Position numbers and translations under genes: made by a program | Origin: Pseudomonadota bacterium | Lineage (GTDB): Bacteria > Pseudomonadota > Gammaproteobacteria > Steroidobacterales > Steroidobacteraceae | DNA: 64,000 nt | Direction: 5' to 3' | Assembly (NCBI GenBank): GCA_023423935.1 | Contig: JAFAEQ010000029.1 | Location: 124,001-188,000 of the forward strand | The notes under the pieces: generated by a model | What the model was told of the DNA's origin: nothing | The model's database searches: none | What the model saw: only the letters and a program-made list of their open reading frames with translations | Part shown: positions 33,845 to 42,327 of the stretch, in pieces | Numbering within the stretch: the first letter of the stretch is position 1 | How the letters are laid out: every line of letters starts with the position of its first letter

Positions 33845-34306
33845 AGCGCACATCTTCGCCGACCCGTATTGTCCGACTGAGGTCGGACCTGCAGGAAGAA
33901 GGTCGGAGCGAGCTTTTCCCCTGTGGGTTCGGCTTTAGCCGAACAGCTTGTTGTCCGACCGAAGTCGGACCCACAGCAAGAAGGTCGGAACCGGTTTTTC
34001 CCTGTGGGTTCGGCTTTAGCCGAACAGCTTCCTTGTCCGATGGATACCGGACAGACTTGTCCGACTGAAGTCGAACCACCGGGAGAGGGTCGAAGACAGT
34101 TTCTTCTCCAGTAACCATCGATGCAGGCCAATCGAAAACCTGTTGCCATCGAGGGACTGCCAGACGACGATTCCGCGAGCCCGCCGCTCATGACGGACTC
34201 GCAATTGATCAAGAGCAATCGATAGCAGACGACCGATGCGGGCCGGTGTAACGTTCACTGGCTCGGTCTCTCCCGGTAACTTCCAGTCCAGCCCATCGAG
34301 ACTCGT
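33845..34306. repeat. Cluster of REP-type palindromes
   Basis: At least five palindromes of the same family as at 30.8-31.1 kb occur here. Forward copies (GTGGGTTCGGCTTTAGCCG) are at 33923-33944 and 34004-34025. Inverted copies with CCGACnGAAGTCGG cores are at 33871-33888, 33953-33974 and 34059-34079. They alternate in orientation with near-constant spacing, as in a BIME. The last 200 bp, before the hydrolase gene, show no further structure that I recognise. Confidence 0.75.
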
Positions 34307-35194
34307 ATGAACAGAAAAACCTCCAAAGATTTTCATCCCGAAGTGCTGCGCCTGTTCGACAAGTACGTGCATGGCCAGATCTCGCGCCGCGGCTTCATCG
34401 ACGGTGCGACCAAGTTCGCCGTCGGCGGATTGACCGCAGTCGGATTGCTCGAGGCGTTGAGCCCACGCTTCGCCGAAGCGCAGCAGATCTCGCCGAGCGA
34501 TGAGCGACTGAAGACCGAGTTCATCGAGATTCCCGCGCCCGGCTACGGCAAGGTTCGTGCGTACAAAGCCGAGCCGAAGAACGTGAGTGGCAAGCTCCCG
34601 GTCGTGCTGGTGGTGCACGAGAACCGCGGACTCAATCCTCACATCGAGGACATCACTCGTCGCGTCGCGCTCGAGGGCTTCATTGCTGTCGCGCCCGATG
34701 CGCTCTATCCGCTCGGCGGCTATCCCGGCAACGAGGACGCGGCACGCGAACTGTTCGGCAAGCTCGAACAACCGAAGACCTATGCAGATTTTCTCGCGAC
34801 GGCGGAGTACCTGCAGAAGCTCCCGGAAGGGAACGGAAAATTGGGCGTCGTCGGTTTCTGCTATGGCGGCGGCGTCTCCAACTTCCTCGCGACGCGACTG
34901 CCGACACTGAACGCCGCGGTACCGTTCTACGGCAATGCACCCGATCTCGCCGACGTGCCGAAGATCAAAGCTCCCCTGCTGATCCAGCTCGCTGAAACCG
35001 ACGAGCGTATCAACGCCGCCTGGCCCGCCTATGAGGCCGCACTCAAGAACGCCGGGGTCAAGTATCAGGCGTACATCTATCCGGGCACGCAGCACGGCTT
35101 CAACAACGACACGACGCCGCGCTACGACGAAGCAGCCGCGAAGCTGGCATGGGGACGCACGATCGACTTCTTCAAGGAAACACTGAAGACCTGA
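34307..35194 (+). CDS. Dienelactone hydrolase family protein, Tat-exported
   Basis: The 295-residue alpha/beta hydrolase has the catalytic Cys in GVVGFCYGGG (about 185), the Asp region LAETDERIN and the His in GTQHGFNN (about 262), the triad of dienelactone hydrolases. The N-terminus has ISRRGFIDGATKFAVGGLTA, a twin-arginine leader preceded by a long polar stretch, so the mature enzyme is probably periplasmic. The VVHENRGLNPHIEDI stretch is typical of this subgroup, whose real substrates are mostly unknown. The 36-bp spacing to the DUF1697 gene allows co-transcription. Confidence 0.88.
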   Translation: MNRKTSKDFHPEVLRLFDKYVHGQISRRGFIDGATKFAVGGLTAVGLLEALSPRFAEAQQISPSDERLKTEFIEIPAPGYGKVRAYKAEPKNVSGKLPVVLVVHENRGLNPHIEDITRRVALEGFIAVAPDALYPLGGYPGNEDAARELFGKLEQPKTYADFLATAEYLQKLPEGNGKLGVVGFCYGGGVSNFLATRLPTLNAAVPFYGNAPDLADVPKIKAPLLIQLAETDERINAAWPAYEAALKNAGVKYQAYIYPGTQHGFNNDTTPRYDEAAAKLAWGRTIDFFKETLKT

Positions 35195-35230
35195 GATCGT
35201 TCATCGACGGACTGACTCTCGCAGAACCTC

Positions 35231-35746
35231 ATGCCCCGCTACGTTGCCTTCCTGCGCGGAGTCAGTCCGATGAACTGCAAGATGTCGCAACTGAAGCGCG
35301 GGCTGGAGACAGCGGGATTCGCGAATGTGAGAATGCTGCTGAGCAGTGGCAACGTGGCGTTCGATTCCCGTTCGCGCTCCGAGAGCGCAGTGGAGCGCAA
35401 GATCGAAAAAGCCATCGAGCACTCGATGGGCCGCGCGTTCCGCACCCTCGTTCGATCGAGTGCCTATCTTCAGGCACTCGTGGCGAGCGATCCGTTCTCG
35501 CGCCATCGCCTGCCAGCGAATGCCAAGTGTGTAGTTACGTTCTTGCGTAAGACACCTGAACGGAAAGCGCAATTGCCTCGCTCCACCGAAGACGCACCGC
35601 TATTGCGAGTCTCCAGGCGCGAAGTGCTCAGTGCATACTTGCCGAGCCCGAAAGCGCCCGTGTTCCTGCGACTCATCGAAAAGACGTTCGGTACCGACGT
35701 CACCACACGCACCTGGAACACAGTGAGAAAGTGCGCGAAGGCGTGA
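35231..35746 (+). CDS. DUF1697 family protein
   Basis: This 171-residue cytosolic protein matches the DUF1697 family: MPRYVAFLRGVSP, MNCKMSQLKRGLETAGF, VRMLLSSGNVAFDS and VTTRTWNTVRKCA. The function of the family is unknown. Length is typical and the start is clear because the family begins MxxYVAFLRG. It follows the hydrolase gene by 36 bp. Confidence 0.9.
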   Translation: MPRYVAFLRGVSPMNCKMSQLKRGLETAGFANVRMLLSSGNVAFDSRSRSESAVERKIEKAIEHSMGRAFRTLVRSSAYLQALVASDPFSRHRLPANAKCVVTFLRKTPERKAQLPRSTEDAPLLRVSRREVLSAYLPSPKAPVFLRLIEKTFGTDVTTRTWNTVRKCAKA

Positions 35747-35796
35747 TGTGTCCTGCAAGCGATCCTTATGGACGGCCGCGGGTCCGAGGAGTGACG

Positions 35797-36204
35797 ATGC
35801 ATGCTCATGATCGTCCTGAGTTCGTTCGCCGCATGAGCCCCAAACACATTCTCGTGATCCTGCTCGCTTATGCGGTTGCGCTGAGCGGCTTTCTGACATA
35901 CCTCGATCTCAGAGGTACCGCCGAGCCGGCGTGGCTCGCGCTCGCGACCTCCCTGGTTTTCTCGGCATTGATCTTCGCCTGGTATCTCGCCGATACGCAG
36001 CAGCGCGGCTATACGCGAACGGCGCTGCTCAACATCGCCATCATTCTCGTCTCCGTCGTCGCCGTTCCGTACTACCTGCTGCGCAGCCGACCTCGCGGCC
36101 AACGCCTCAAGGCAATCACGCGAATGCTCGGCGTCTTCGTGCTGCTGCTGCTGGCAATGCTGGCCGGCGGACTCGTCGTTTCTCTGGTAGCCGGCGAGGT
36201 TTAG
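35797..36204 (+). CDS. Small integral membrane protein, unknown function
   Basis: The 135-residue product has four hydrophobic segments: HILVILLAYAVALSGFLTYL, WLALATSLVFSALIFAWYLA, TALLNIAIILVSVVAVPYYL and MLGVFVLLLLAMLAGGLVV. Between segments 3 and 4 is a basic turn (RSRPRGQRLK). I recognise no family for certain. I chose the ATG at 35797 because GAGGAG lies 8 bp upstream; starts further upstream would run through the DUF1697 end. Confidence 0.7.
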   Translation: MHAHDRPEFVRRMSPKHILVILLAYAVALSGFLTYLDLRGTAEPAWLALATSLVFSALIFAWYLADTQQRGYTRTALLNIAIILVSVVAVPYYLLRSRPRGQRLKAITRMLGVFVLLLLAMLAGGLVVSLVAGEV

Positions 36205-36397
36205 AGCCAAGCGCTAGCGGCAGCGCGGCGCTCGCGCGCTACGACCGCGCCAGCGGTCGCATCAGCCTGCACATCGCCCGTTTTCAGCGGATGTTCCGAT
36301 CCATTCCTCGCGCAAAATCGTTAGGATTCACCCCTTCCACGCGAGGCGAGCGCAGAGAACGATCGCCTTGCACCTGTTCCGTCTTTCGATTCTCGCT

Positions 36398-36946
36398 ATG
36401 GCACAACATCTTCCTCATTGGATGCAGGACTGGATGTATATCCTGGGTCCTGCGAGCCGACTGATTGCGATCGTTCTGGGTGCGTGGCTGCTGCGCAAGA
36501 TCTTCAGCACGACCATCGAGCACCTGCGGGCGCGATCCATCCTGCCTCAGGAACTCGTCGTGGGACTGCGCCGTACCGTCTCGTTCATCATCACTGCCGC
36601 GGCGGTCTTGCTGATCCTCGAGCAACTCGGCGCATCGCCCACGGTGTTGTGGACCGCGCTGACGGGTTTCGTGACCGTGGCCGCCATTGCGTTCTTCGCC
36701 GCGTGGAGCGTGCTCTCGAACATTTTCTGCACGCTGCTGATCGTTACGTCGCGTCCGTTTCGCCTCAACGATCAGATCGAGCTGCTCGAGAATGGCGAGA
36801 AACCGGGACTGCGCGGCCAGGTCGTGGACGTGAACCTGATCTACACCACCTTGAAAGAGACCAGCCCGGACGGTCGCAGTGAGACCGTGCTGCAGATTCC
36901 GAACAGCCTGTTCTTCCAGCGAGCCGTGCGCCGCTGGCGCAACTGA
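36398..36946 (+). CDS. MscS-like mechanosensitive channel, short form
   Basis: This 182-residue membrane protein resembles the core of MscS: TM helices around ASRLIAIVLGAWLLRKIF and TVSFIITAAAVLLILEQLG, the pore helix region TGFVTVAAIAFFAAWSVLSN, then the beta domain (SRPFRLNDQIELLEN, VDVNLIYTTLKET, IPNSLFFQRAVRR). It lacks the large C-terminal cage of E. coli MscS (286 aa), so gating may differ or it may need a partner. I chose the ATG at 36398; a TTG ten codons upstream and an ATG eight codons downstream are alternatives. It could dampen osmotic downshock. Confidence 0.78.
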   Translation: MAQHLPHWMQDWMYILGPASRLIAIVLGAWLLRKIFSTTIEHLRARSILPQELVVGLRRTVSFIITAAAVLLILEQLGASPTVLWTALTGFVTVAAIAFFAAWSVLSNIFCTLLIVTSRPFRLNDQIELLENGEKPGLRGQVVDVNLIYTTLKETSPDGRSETVLQIPNSLFFQRAVRRWRN

Positions 36947-36982
36947 CTCAGGGACCGGCGGACCCCGATCGACTGCGCCGCT

Positions 36983-38050
36983 TCACGGCTCGCGTCGCGC
37001 ATTGAGCGTTTCGAGCTGGTGCGCCTGCACGCGCTTCAACTCGGCTTCGAGAAGGCCGATGCGGTGCGAGTCCTTACTCAGGCGACGTGCCCGTTCCAGC
37101 GCGATGCCGGCTTCAGCAAGCCGGCCTTCCAGCATGAATGTCTTCACCTGTTCGCAGAGATTGGTCGCGATGTCCTGGACGCCTTCGCGTGCGATGGCAT
37201 TCGAAGGATCGAGTGCGAGGACCACCGAGAGATAGTAGAGAGCACTGTCCTCGGCAGGTTCGGTGATCCGTCCCGTGGCAAGTGCCGCCTGCGCCGATAG
37301 CAGATTGGCTGCGATGATCGGTGCAGCGTCGATTCGTGAGGTCGGCGAGTAGACCGCCCACCATGACACGGCCCCCACTGCCACAACGCCCGACACGATC
37401 CACATCCACGTCGCAGGACCCCAGAGCTTGTTGTGTGCCATTGCCGGTGCTGCGGACGGCAATCTCACTTTCATCGCCGATATCGATTTTTCCGCCACGA
37501 CCGGATCCCGCGCGGGCGGTACTGCATCGGACTCGCAGGCCGAAGCGTCGAAGCTCCGCGACTTCACCATCGAATGACCGCTCAGCGTGAACTGTCTCGA
37601 TCGATACTCCGACGCTGCCGAACGCAGTACCAGTCGCGCCGTCGACGGCACGAGCGGTTTCATCATGAAGCGTTCGACCAGGGATGATGCACGAAGACTG
37701 ATGAGCGCCTGATCGTCACCGCGCGCGCCGACTGCGACCGTCACTGCGGCCGGATCGCACGCATGCATTTGCGCTCTGAGCGCGACCAGCGCGCCCGGAG
37801 TCACCGCCTGGTCCGTCACGAGGATCCCGCAACGACCTCGCGCCGCGAGATAGCACGCCTGCTCCAGAGAGATCGCAAAGTGGACTTCCTGATCCTCGTT
37901 CGCCGAGGCGCGTATCGCGTTGCGCAATGCCTGATCCTCGGACACCACGACGATCGGTACGTCGATACCGGCGAACAAAGCGGCTTGGCGATCCGCAGCT
38001 CGCGTCGCCGCCAAAGACCGAGCGTCGGTGTCCCGCTTTGCTGTGTTCAT
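36983..38050 (-). CDS. Receiver-like domain protein with TM anchor and helical-repeat C-terminus
   Basis: The 355-residue protein has three parts. Residues about 28-150 look like a response-regulator receiver: VPIVVVSEDQAL, a putative phospho-acceptor in GILVTDQ and a conserved Lys in RFMMKPL. Residues about 210-232 form one TM segment (MWIVSGVVAVGAVSWWAVY). Residues about 240-355 are Ala-rich helices of TPR type (AQAALATGRI, YYLSVVLALDPSNAIAREGV, GRLAEAGIALERARRL). A cytosolic receiver tethered to periplasmic helices is uncommon, and no histidine kinase is adjacent. The function is unknown and the receiver assignment is fold-level similarity only. Confidence 0.6.
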   Translation of the reverse strand: MNTAKRDTDARSLAATRAADRQAALFAGIDVPIVVVSEDQALRNAIRASANEDQEVHFAISLEQACYLAARGRCGILVTDQAVTPGALVALRAQMHACDPAAVTVAVGARGDDQALISLRASSLVERFMMKPLVPSTARLVLRSAASEYRSRQFTLSGHSMVKSRSFDASACESDAVPPARDPVVAEKSISAMKVRLPSAAPAMAHNKLWGPATWMWIVSGVVAVGAVSWWAVYSPTSRIDAAPIIAANLLSAQAALATGRITEPAEDSALYYLSVVLALDPSNAIAREGVQDIATNLCEQVKTFMLEGRLAEAGIALERARRLSKDSHRIGLLEAELKRVQAHQLETLNARREP

Positions 38051-38204
38051 GATCGCTCCGATGCATGCGTCCGCATTGGCCCTGCAAGATCACATGCGAA
38101 GGAAGGTCGGTGGAGAGGGGGATCGAAGAATTCGAGTCAGGCCGCGAACCGTATCCACAGCGAACCGAGGTCGAAATCGTCCGGAAGGCGTAATGCGTGA
38201 AGCG

Positions 38205-38801
38205 TCAGTGCCCGGCAATCCAGCCTTGCACATGCGCTTCGAGCGCCGGGAAGAACTCCAGGAAATCGTCCGTCAGCTCCGCTTCCACAGCCATCAGATG
38301 CGGAACACTGGCTTCCAGCGCGAAAGGCTTGCGCCACCGACTTGCGAGATACGCCGAGATGCGGTGCAACGCACGCTCCACACCTGCGCTCGTGCGATAA
38401 GAGGTCAGCGAATCGTGCCGAATGATCCGCTCGAGCATGAGTTGCGCGTCGCCGGGCAAGCGCAACGATGCTGCGCCTGCGGCGACGTAGAAGTCGGATG
38501 TGAACTGGGCGAGCGGCACCTGTGCGAAGCGTGACCAGTGCTGCGCGAGCAGATAGTCGTAGAACACATCCAGGAGGACACCGCTGAACCGCCGGTAAGT
38601 GTCCGGTACGCGCATACGACTGCGTCTGACAATCGGATGCGAATCGGTAAACGCATCGATCTCCTTATGGCACGCGGCACCCCGTTGGAACTCGGCGGTC
38701 ATGGCAAGACGCGCATCGCCTCTCACGACATCCGCGAGCAGATTGCCGAGCTGGAACTCGATATGCGAAGTCGACAGGAAAGTATGCGCGAGCCAGTTCA
38801 T
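38205..38801 (-). CDS. acpH: Acyl carrier protein phosphodiesterase
   Basis: AcpH removes the 4'-phosphopantetheine arm from holo-ACP. This 198-residue protein has the DUF479/AcpH features: MNWLAHTFLS, FQLGNLLADVVRG, HKEIDAFTDSHPIV, RFSGVLLDVFYDYLLA and the conserved HD-rich core residues. Length matches E. coli AcpH (193 aa). It stands alone, with 154 bp to its left and 215 bp to its right, and shows no operon. Confidence 0.9.
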   Translation of the reverse strand: MNWLAHTFLSTSHIEFQLGNLLADVVRGDARLAMTAEFQRGAACHKEIDAFTDSHPIVRRSRMRVPDTYRRFSGVLLDVFYDYLLAQHWSRFAQVPLAQFTSDFYVAAGAASLRLPGDAQLMLERIIRHDSLTSYRTSAGVERALHRISAYLASRWRKPFALEASVPHLMAVEAELTDDFLEFFPALEAHVQGWIAGH

Positions 38802-39016
38802 GGGTGCGACGGAGTCACCAGAAGGAGCACAAGACCGAGAATCGGAAAATCACAGGCGCTTCGCAACCGTCCATGTGTCGCGCATTGCGTTGTGCCTCGC
38901 ATCGTTTGATGCGAGGCGCAGATCCTGGCCGCAAACACCCGGGTAGCGTGTGAGCGCTGAACTTCCGGCTTGCGACGTTGTGCTCTTCAGTTTCCTTGCG
39001 GCTACTACCGTCGGTG

Positions 39017-39949
39017 TCAGACCTTCTCCCAATACTCCTCAATGCGCTTTCTCATGGCCGCATCGGGAAGCCGCCCGCGCGCGGCCAGCTGGTTGTCGCG
39101 CAGATGAGAGAGCTTCGTGGTGCCCGGAATGACCGCCGTAATCGCCGGATGCGACACGTTGTACTTGAGCAGCAGCTGCGGCCAGCTGGTCACATCGATT
39201 TCCGATGCCCACTCTGGCAAGGGTTTGCCGGACACCTTCGTGAGGAGACTGCCGCGGCGTCCACCGAGCGGCACATTGCCGAGCACCGCGACACCTTTGT
39301 CCTGTGCCAGCGGCAGGATCTCGTCGCCCGCACTGCGATTCTCGATCGAGTAGTCGACCTGAATGAAATCGAGCGGTAGTGTTTTCAGCGCGTTGATCAT
39401 CTGCGGATACTGATCGTCGGTCGAGGTCGTCACACCGATGTAGCGCACCTTGCCGGCCTGCTTCCACTCTTTCAGCAACGGAAACAGCCCATCGAGCGCA
39501 TTGAAGTTGTGAATCTGCATGAGATCGATGCGATTGGTCTGCAATCTCGCCAGTGCTTCATCGAGCTCCGCGTTACCCGGCTTGGGCTCACCGCGAATGA
39601 GCGTCTTGGTGGCGATGAAGAGTTGATCGCGATTGCCGAGCTCGGACACCAGCTTGCCGATCACGACTTCCGAATCGCCATAGCCGCGAGCGGTGTCGAC
39701 GACACGCGCACCCAGCTTCGGAAAGTTCTCGAGCACCTCTTTGCGCGCGGCGATTTCCGCAGGGTCGCTGACACCGTACGCGTTCGTGCCGAGCCCGATC
39801 ACCGGCAGACGTTCCCCGCTCGAAGGTATGGCCTTGGTAATCAGCGGCAGCGATTCTGCGCTCTGCGCAGAGCGAGCCATGACGGACAACGCCGCGCTGG
39901 CAGCGAGCGTATGCTGGATCATCGAGCGTCGTGTGTAGCGAGTGGGCAT
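39017..39949 (-). CDS. Aldo/keto reductase, Tat-exported
   Basis: The 310-residue protein combines a twin-arginine-like leader (TRRSMIQHTLAASAALSVM) with an aldo/keto reductase barrel: LPVIGLGTNAYGV, VVDTARGYGDSEVVIG, KTLIRG, DLMQIHN, GVTTSTDDQYP and AVIPGTTKLSHLRDN. The catalytic Asp and Tyr sit in VDTARGYGDSE, while the Lys and His positions are KT and IH. Export of an NADPH-dependent reductase would require cofactor loading before Tat transport. I chose the ATG at 39949. The gene is divergent from modA, with 264 bp between the two starts. Confidence 0.85.
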   Translation of the reverse strand: MPTRYTRRSMIQHTLAASAALSVMARSAQSAESLPLITKAIPSSGERLPVIGLGTNAYGVSDPAEIAARKEVLENFPKLGARVVDTARGYGDSEVVIGKLVSELGNRDQLFIATKTLIRGEPKPGNAELDEALARLQTNRIDLMQIHNFNALDGLFPLLKEWKQAGKVRYIGVTTSTDDQYPQMINALKTLPLDFIQVDYSIENRSAGDEILPLAQDKGVAVLGNVPLGGRRGSLLTKVSGKPLPEWASEIDVTSWPQLLLKYNVSHPAITAVIPGTTKLSHLRDNQLAARGRLPDAAMRKRIEEYWEKV

Positions 39950-40213
39950 CGGCGAGATCCTCAGTAACGAAATCAGGGGAGTGCGCAACGCGCGTTGCAC
40001 GAGACGGATAGTTCCCTACTCCGGCAGTCAAGGCAACGCGAGCAGCGCGAATCTGGCGCCCACTCTGCCCCTGTGACCGGACTCAAACCCTCCTTCGCTC
40101 GCAGCGTCCCTGGAATGTCCGGCCGATCGACCACTCCCCCATCGGCCATTCGCTTGCTGCGTCAATGCCCTTCTATGCACAATCGGCCAGCGCGGCAGCC
40201 GAGAGGACACTAC

Positions 40214-40984
40214 GTGCGACGCATCTGGGTGGCTTTGATCACCGTTCTGTTGAGCACGGCCGTCGCCGCCGACGAGCGCTCCCCGATCACCGTCTTTGCA
40301 GCGGCCTCGCTCACCGACGTGTTGCAGGCCATCGGTGCCGGATACACCGCAACGACCGGCACTCCCGTCCGTTATTCGTTCGCGGCCAGCTCGGCGCTCG
40401 CGCGTCAGATCGAATCCGGCGCCAACGTCGATGTCTTCGTATCGGCAGATCAGGAATGGATGGACTATCTGGAGCAGCGCGGTCTCATCGACAGGTCCAC
40501 CCGGCGCAATATCGTTGCCAACCGGCTCGCGCTCGTTGCCCCCGCTGACAGTGCGATCCAACTCAAAATCGCTCCGGGGTTCCGCCTCGCCGAAGCGCTA
40601 GGTACACGGGGGCGCCTCGCGACGGGCGATCCCGACTCCGTTCCCGCAGGCAAATACGCGAAAGAGGCGCTGACCTCTCTTGGCGTATGGCCACAAATCG
40701 AATCGAGACTGGTGAGAGCCGAGAACGTTCGCACCGCACTCGCATTCGTGTCGCGCGGCGAAGTCCCGCTGGGCATCGTGTACGAAACGGATGCGAAGGC
40801 CGACGGCAAGGTGAAAGTGATCGATGTGTTTCCGGCGGCCTCTCACGCGCCCATCGAGTATCCAGTGGCCGCACTGAAGAACGCGAGCCCAGCGGCACGA
40901 GCGTTCGTCGCGTATCTGTCGTCACCCGCTTCGCGAGAGATCTTCCAGAGCGCCGGCTTCACGGCGCTTCCCGCCCCGCAGTGA
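40214..40984 (+). CDS. modA: Molybdate ABC transporter substrate-binding protein
   Basis: This 256-residue periplasmic protein binds molybdate or tungstate. After the leader (VRRIWVALITVLLSTAVAA) it shows ITVFAAASLTDVLQAIG, YSFAASSALARQIE, ADVFVSAD-like VDVFVSADQEWMDYL, GDPDSVPAGKYAKEAL and GIVYETDA, all conserved in ModA. I chose a GTG at 40214 preceded by GAGAGGA, because upstream residues in frame look non-coding. No modB or modC follows, so its permease and ATPase must lie elsewhere. Molybdate supply matters for XdhAB and the sulfite-oxidase-like enzyme encoded in this window. Confidence 0.9.
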   Translation: MRRIWVALITVLLSTAVAADERSPITVFAAASLTDVLQAIGAGYTATTGTPVRYSFAASSALARQIESGANVDVFVSADQEWMDYLEQRGLIDRSTRRNIVANRLALVAPADSAIQLKIAPGFRLAEALGTRGRLATGDPDSVPAGKYAKEALTSLGVWPQIESRLVRAENVRTALAFVSRGEVPLGIVYETDAKADGKVKVIDVFPAASHAPIEYPVAALKNASPAARAFVAYLSSPASREIFQSAGFTALPAPQ

Positions 40985-40999
40985 GCACGCGTCGCGCGG

Positions 41000-41026
41000 C
41001 CTTCGTGCGCGTTTCACGCACGAAGG
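41000..41026. terminator. Bidirectional terminator hairpin
   Basis: A 10-bp stem, CCTTCGTGCG/CGCACGAAGG, with a 7-nt loop lies between the convergent modA gene and the BtuF-like gene, 15 bp after the modA stop. It can serve both transcripts. Confidence 0.6.
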
Positions 41027-41033
41027 TGCTTCG

Positions 41034-41894
41034 TCAGGCCACTCGTTCGGACACGGGTTCCACCGGTGTCACTGCGGGCAAAAACGTGGTGCGAAACATG
41101 CGCGACGTACGATCCCGCCACAGTTCGACAATGCGATGCAGGGCATCGAGCCCATGCGTGAGCGCTACGGGACCGGGCTGCTGAATCAGGGCGGCATCGA
41201 TCTCGTGCACCTCGCCATGGATCAGGGCGCGCATCTGAGCCCAGCCTTCGCGTGATCCGATCTGCCCGAGTTGCACCTTGCCGCGCCCGGAACCGACGAT
41301 GATGTCGGGGTCACGACGCAGCACCTCATCGAGATCGTGAACGATGCGTTCTTCCTGGTGCGGCCGCGAAGCCAGTTCCGGGAAACAGTTGGTACCACCC
41401 GCAATCTCGATCAGCTCCGAGATCCAGCCGCTGGCACTGATCGACGGCTCGCTCCATTCCTCGAAGTAGATTCGCGGACGGCGCTCTTCGTGCGACCGAG
41501 CGCGGATCCCTTCGATGCGCCACTCGATACTCCCTGCCTGAGCTGCCGCGGCTTGCTCGCGACCGACGAGCGCCCCAACCACGCGGATCATGTTCAGGAT
41601 CCCGCGCACCGAAGGCTGATTGAAGAGATGCACAGCGATGCCGCGCTGAGCCAGCGATGCCAGAACAGGCCCATGTTTCAAGCCTGAGCCCAGCACCAGA
41701 TCGGGTCCGAGCGAGCAGATGCGCTCGACGCAGCTGTCGGACTGGATCGACACGCGCGGCTTGCGGTGCTGCGATTCGGGCAGAGCCGACACCGAGCCTG
41801 CGAGCCCTGCGATGCGATCGCCCTCACCGAGCAGCGACAGGATCTCCGCGGTTTCGGCGTTCAGACAGACGATTCGGGACGGATGTGTATTCAT
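41034..41894 (-). CDS. BtuF-like periplasmic-binding-fold protein without signal peptide
   Basis: The 286-residue protein has the helical-backbone metal/cobalamin binding fold (BtuF/FepB class): IVCLNAETAEILSLLGEGDR, VERICSLGPDLVLGSGL, YFEEWSEPSISASGWISEL and DPDIIVGSGRG. The body begins at residue 7, so no signal peptide precedes it, in contrast to most family members. Either it acts in the cytosol, for example in corrinoid handling, or the true start lies in a region that I read as non-coding. I chose the ATG at 41894. No BtuC or BtuD is adjacent. Confidence 0.78.
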   Translation of the reverse strand: MNTHPSRIVCLNAETAEILSLLGEGDRIAGLAGSVSALPESQHRKPRVSIQSDSCVERICSLGPDLVLGSGLKHGPVLASLAQRGIAVHLFNQPSVRGILNMIRVVGALVGREQAAAAQAGSIEWRIEGIRARSHEERRPRIYFEEWSEPSISASGWISELIEIAGGTNCFPELASRPHQEERIVHDLDEVLRRDPDIIVGSGRGKVQLGQIGSREGWAQMRALIHGEVHEIDAALIQQPGPVALTHGLDALHRIVELWRDRTSRMFRTTFLPAVTPVEPVSERVA

Positions 41895-41944
41895 GGCACT
41901 ACCGTGAGCCGTGGACATCAACGCGAATCAGAGCCGGCAGCGAC

Positions 41945-42325
41945 TCACGAGCGCGCAACGAAATTTCGCGATTCAGGGCCGGAGGATTCGCTCTCGTGGC
42001 GCGCTCCCCAGCGACACCCGCGACGCAATCCCTGGCTGAAGGATTCGCGCTCCTCGGGCGACATGCTTTTCCAGCGCTCGTACATTTGCTGCCGCTGCGC
42101 ATAGTGATGATGGCCGCCGCCGAAGAACCGCATGCCGCCGAACAGGAGCCGACCGAGCAGGAACAATCCCAGACCCTGCCAGAACGTGATCGCGCTCAGA
42201 CCGAACAACGGTGGCAACAGCCAATTCCACAGTGCCATGACCAACCAGCCCAGGCCCGCCGCAGCCAGTGCAATCAGCGCGATCACACCGATTGCCTTCT
42301 TCACCCACCAGCGATGCATGCTCAT
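41945..42325 (-). CDS. Small membrane protein downstream of an ECF sigma factor
   Basis: This 126-residue protein has two hydrophobic helices (AIGVIALIALAAAGLGWLVM, FWQGLGLFLLGRLLFGG), then GGGHHHYAQRQQMYERWKSM and SPEERESFSQGLRRGC. The His-rich segment followed by an RW.SMSPEERE helix resembles proteins encoded beside ECF sigma factors and the CpxP/Spy-type helical motif. Metal binding is possible. It starts 2 bp after the sigma gene and is presumably co-transcribed with it. It might act as a regulator of the sigma factor, but nothing in the sequence proves that. Confidence 0.7.
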   Translation of the reverse strand: MSMHRWWVKKAIGVIALIALAAAGLGWLVMALWNWLLPPLFGLSAITFWQGLGLFLLGRLLFGGMRFFGGGHHHYAQRQQMYERWKSMSPEERESFSQGLRRGCRWGARHESESSGPESRNFVARS

Positions 42326-42327
42326 GA

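Noticed and set aside
34016..35095. A 359-codon minus-strand frame over the dienelactone hydrolase gene
   Set aside because: It is a shadow of the hydrolase and runs through REP palindromes; it has no signature.
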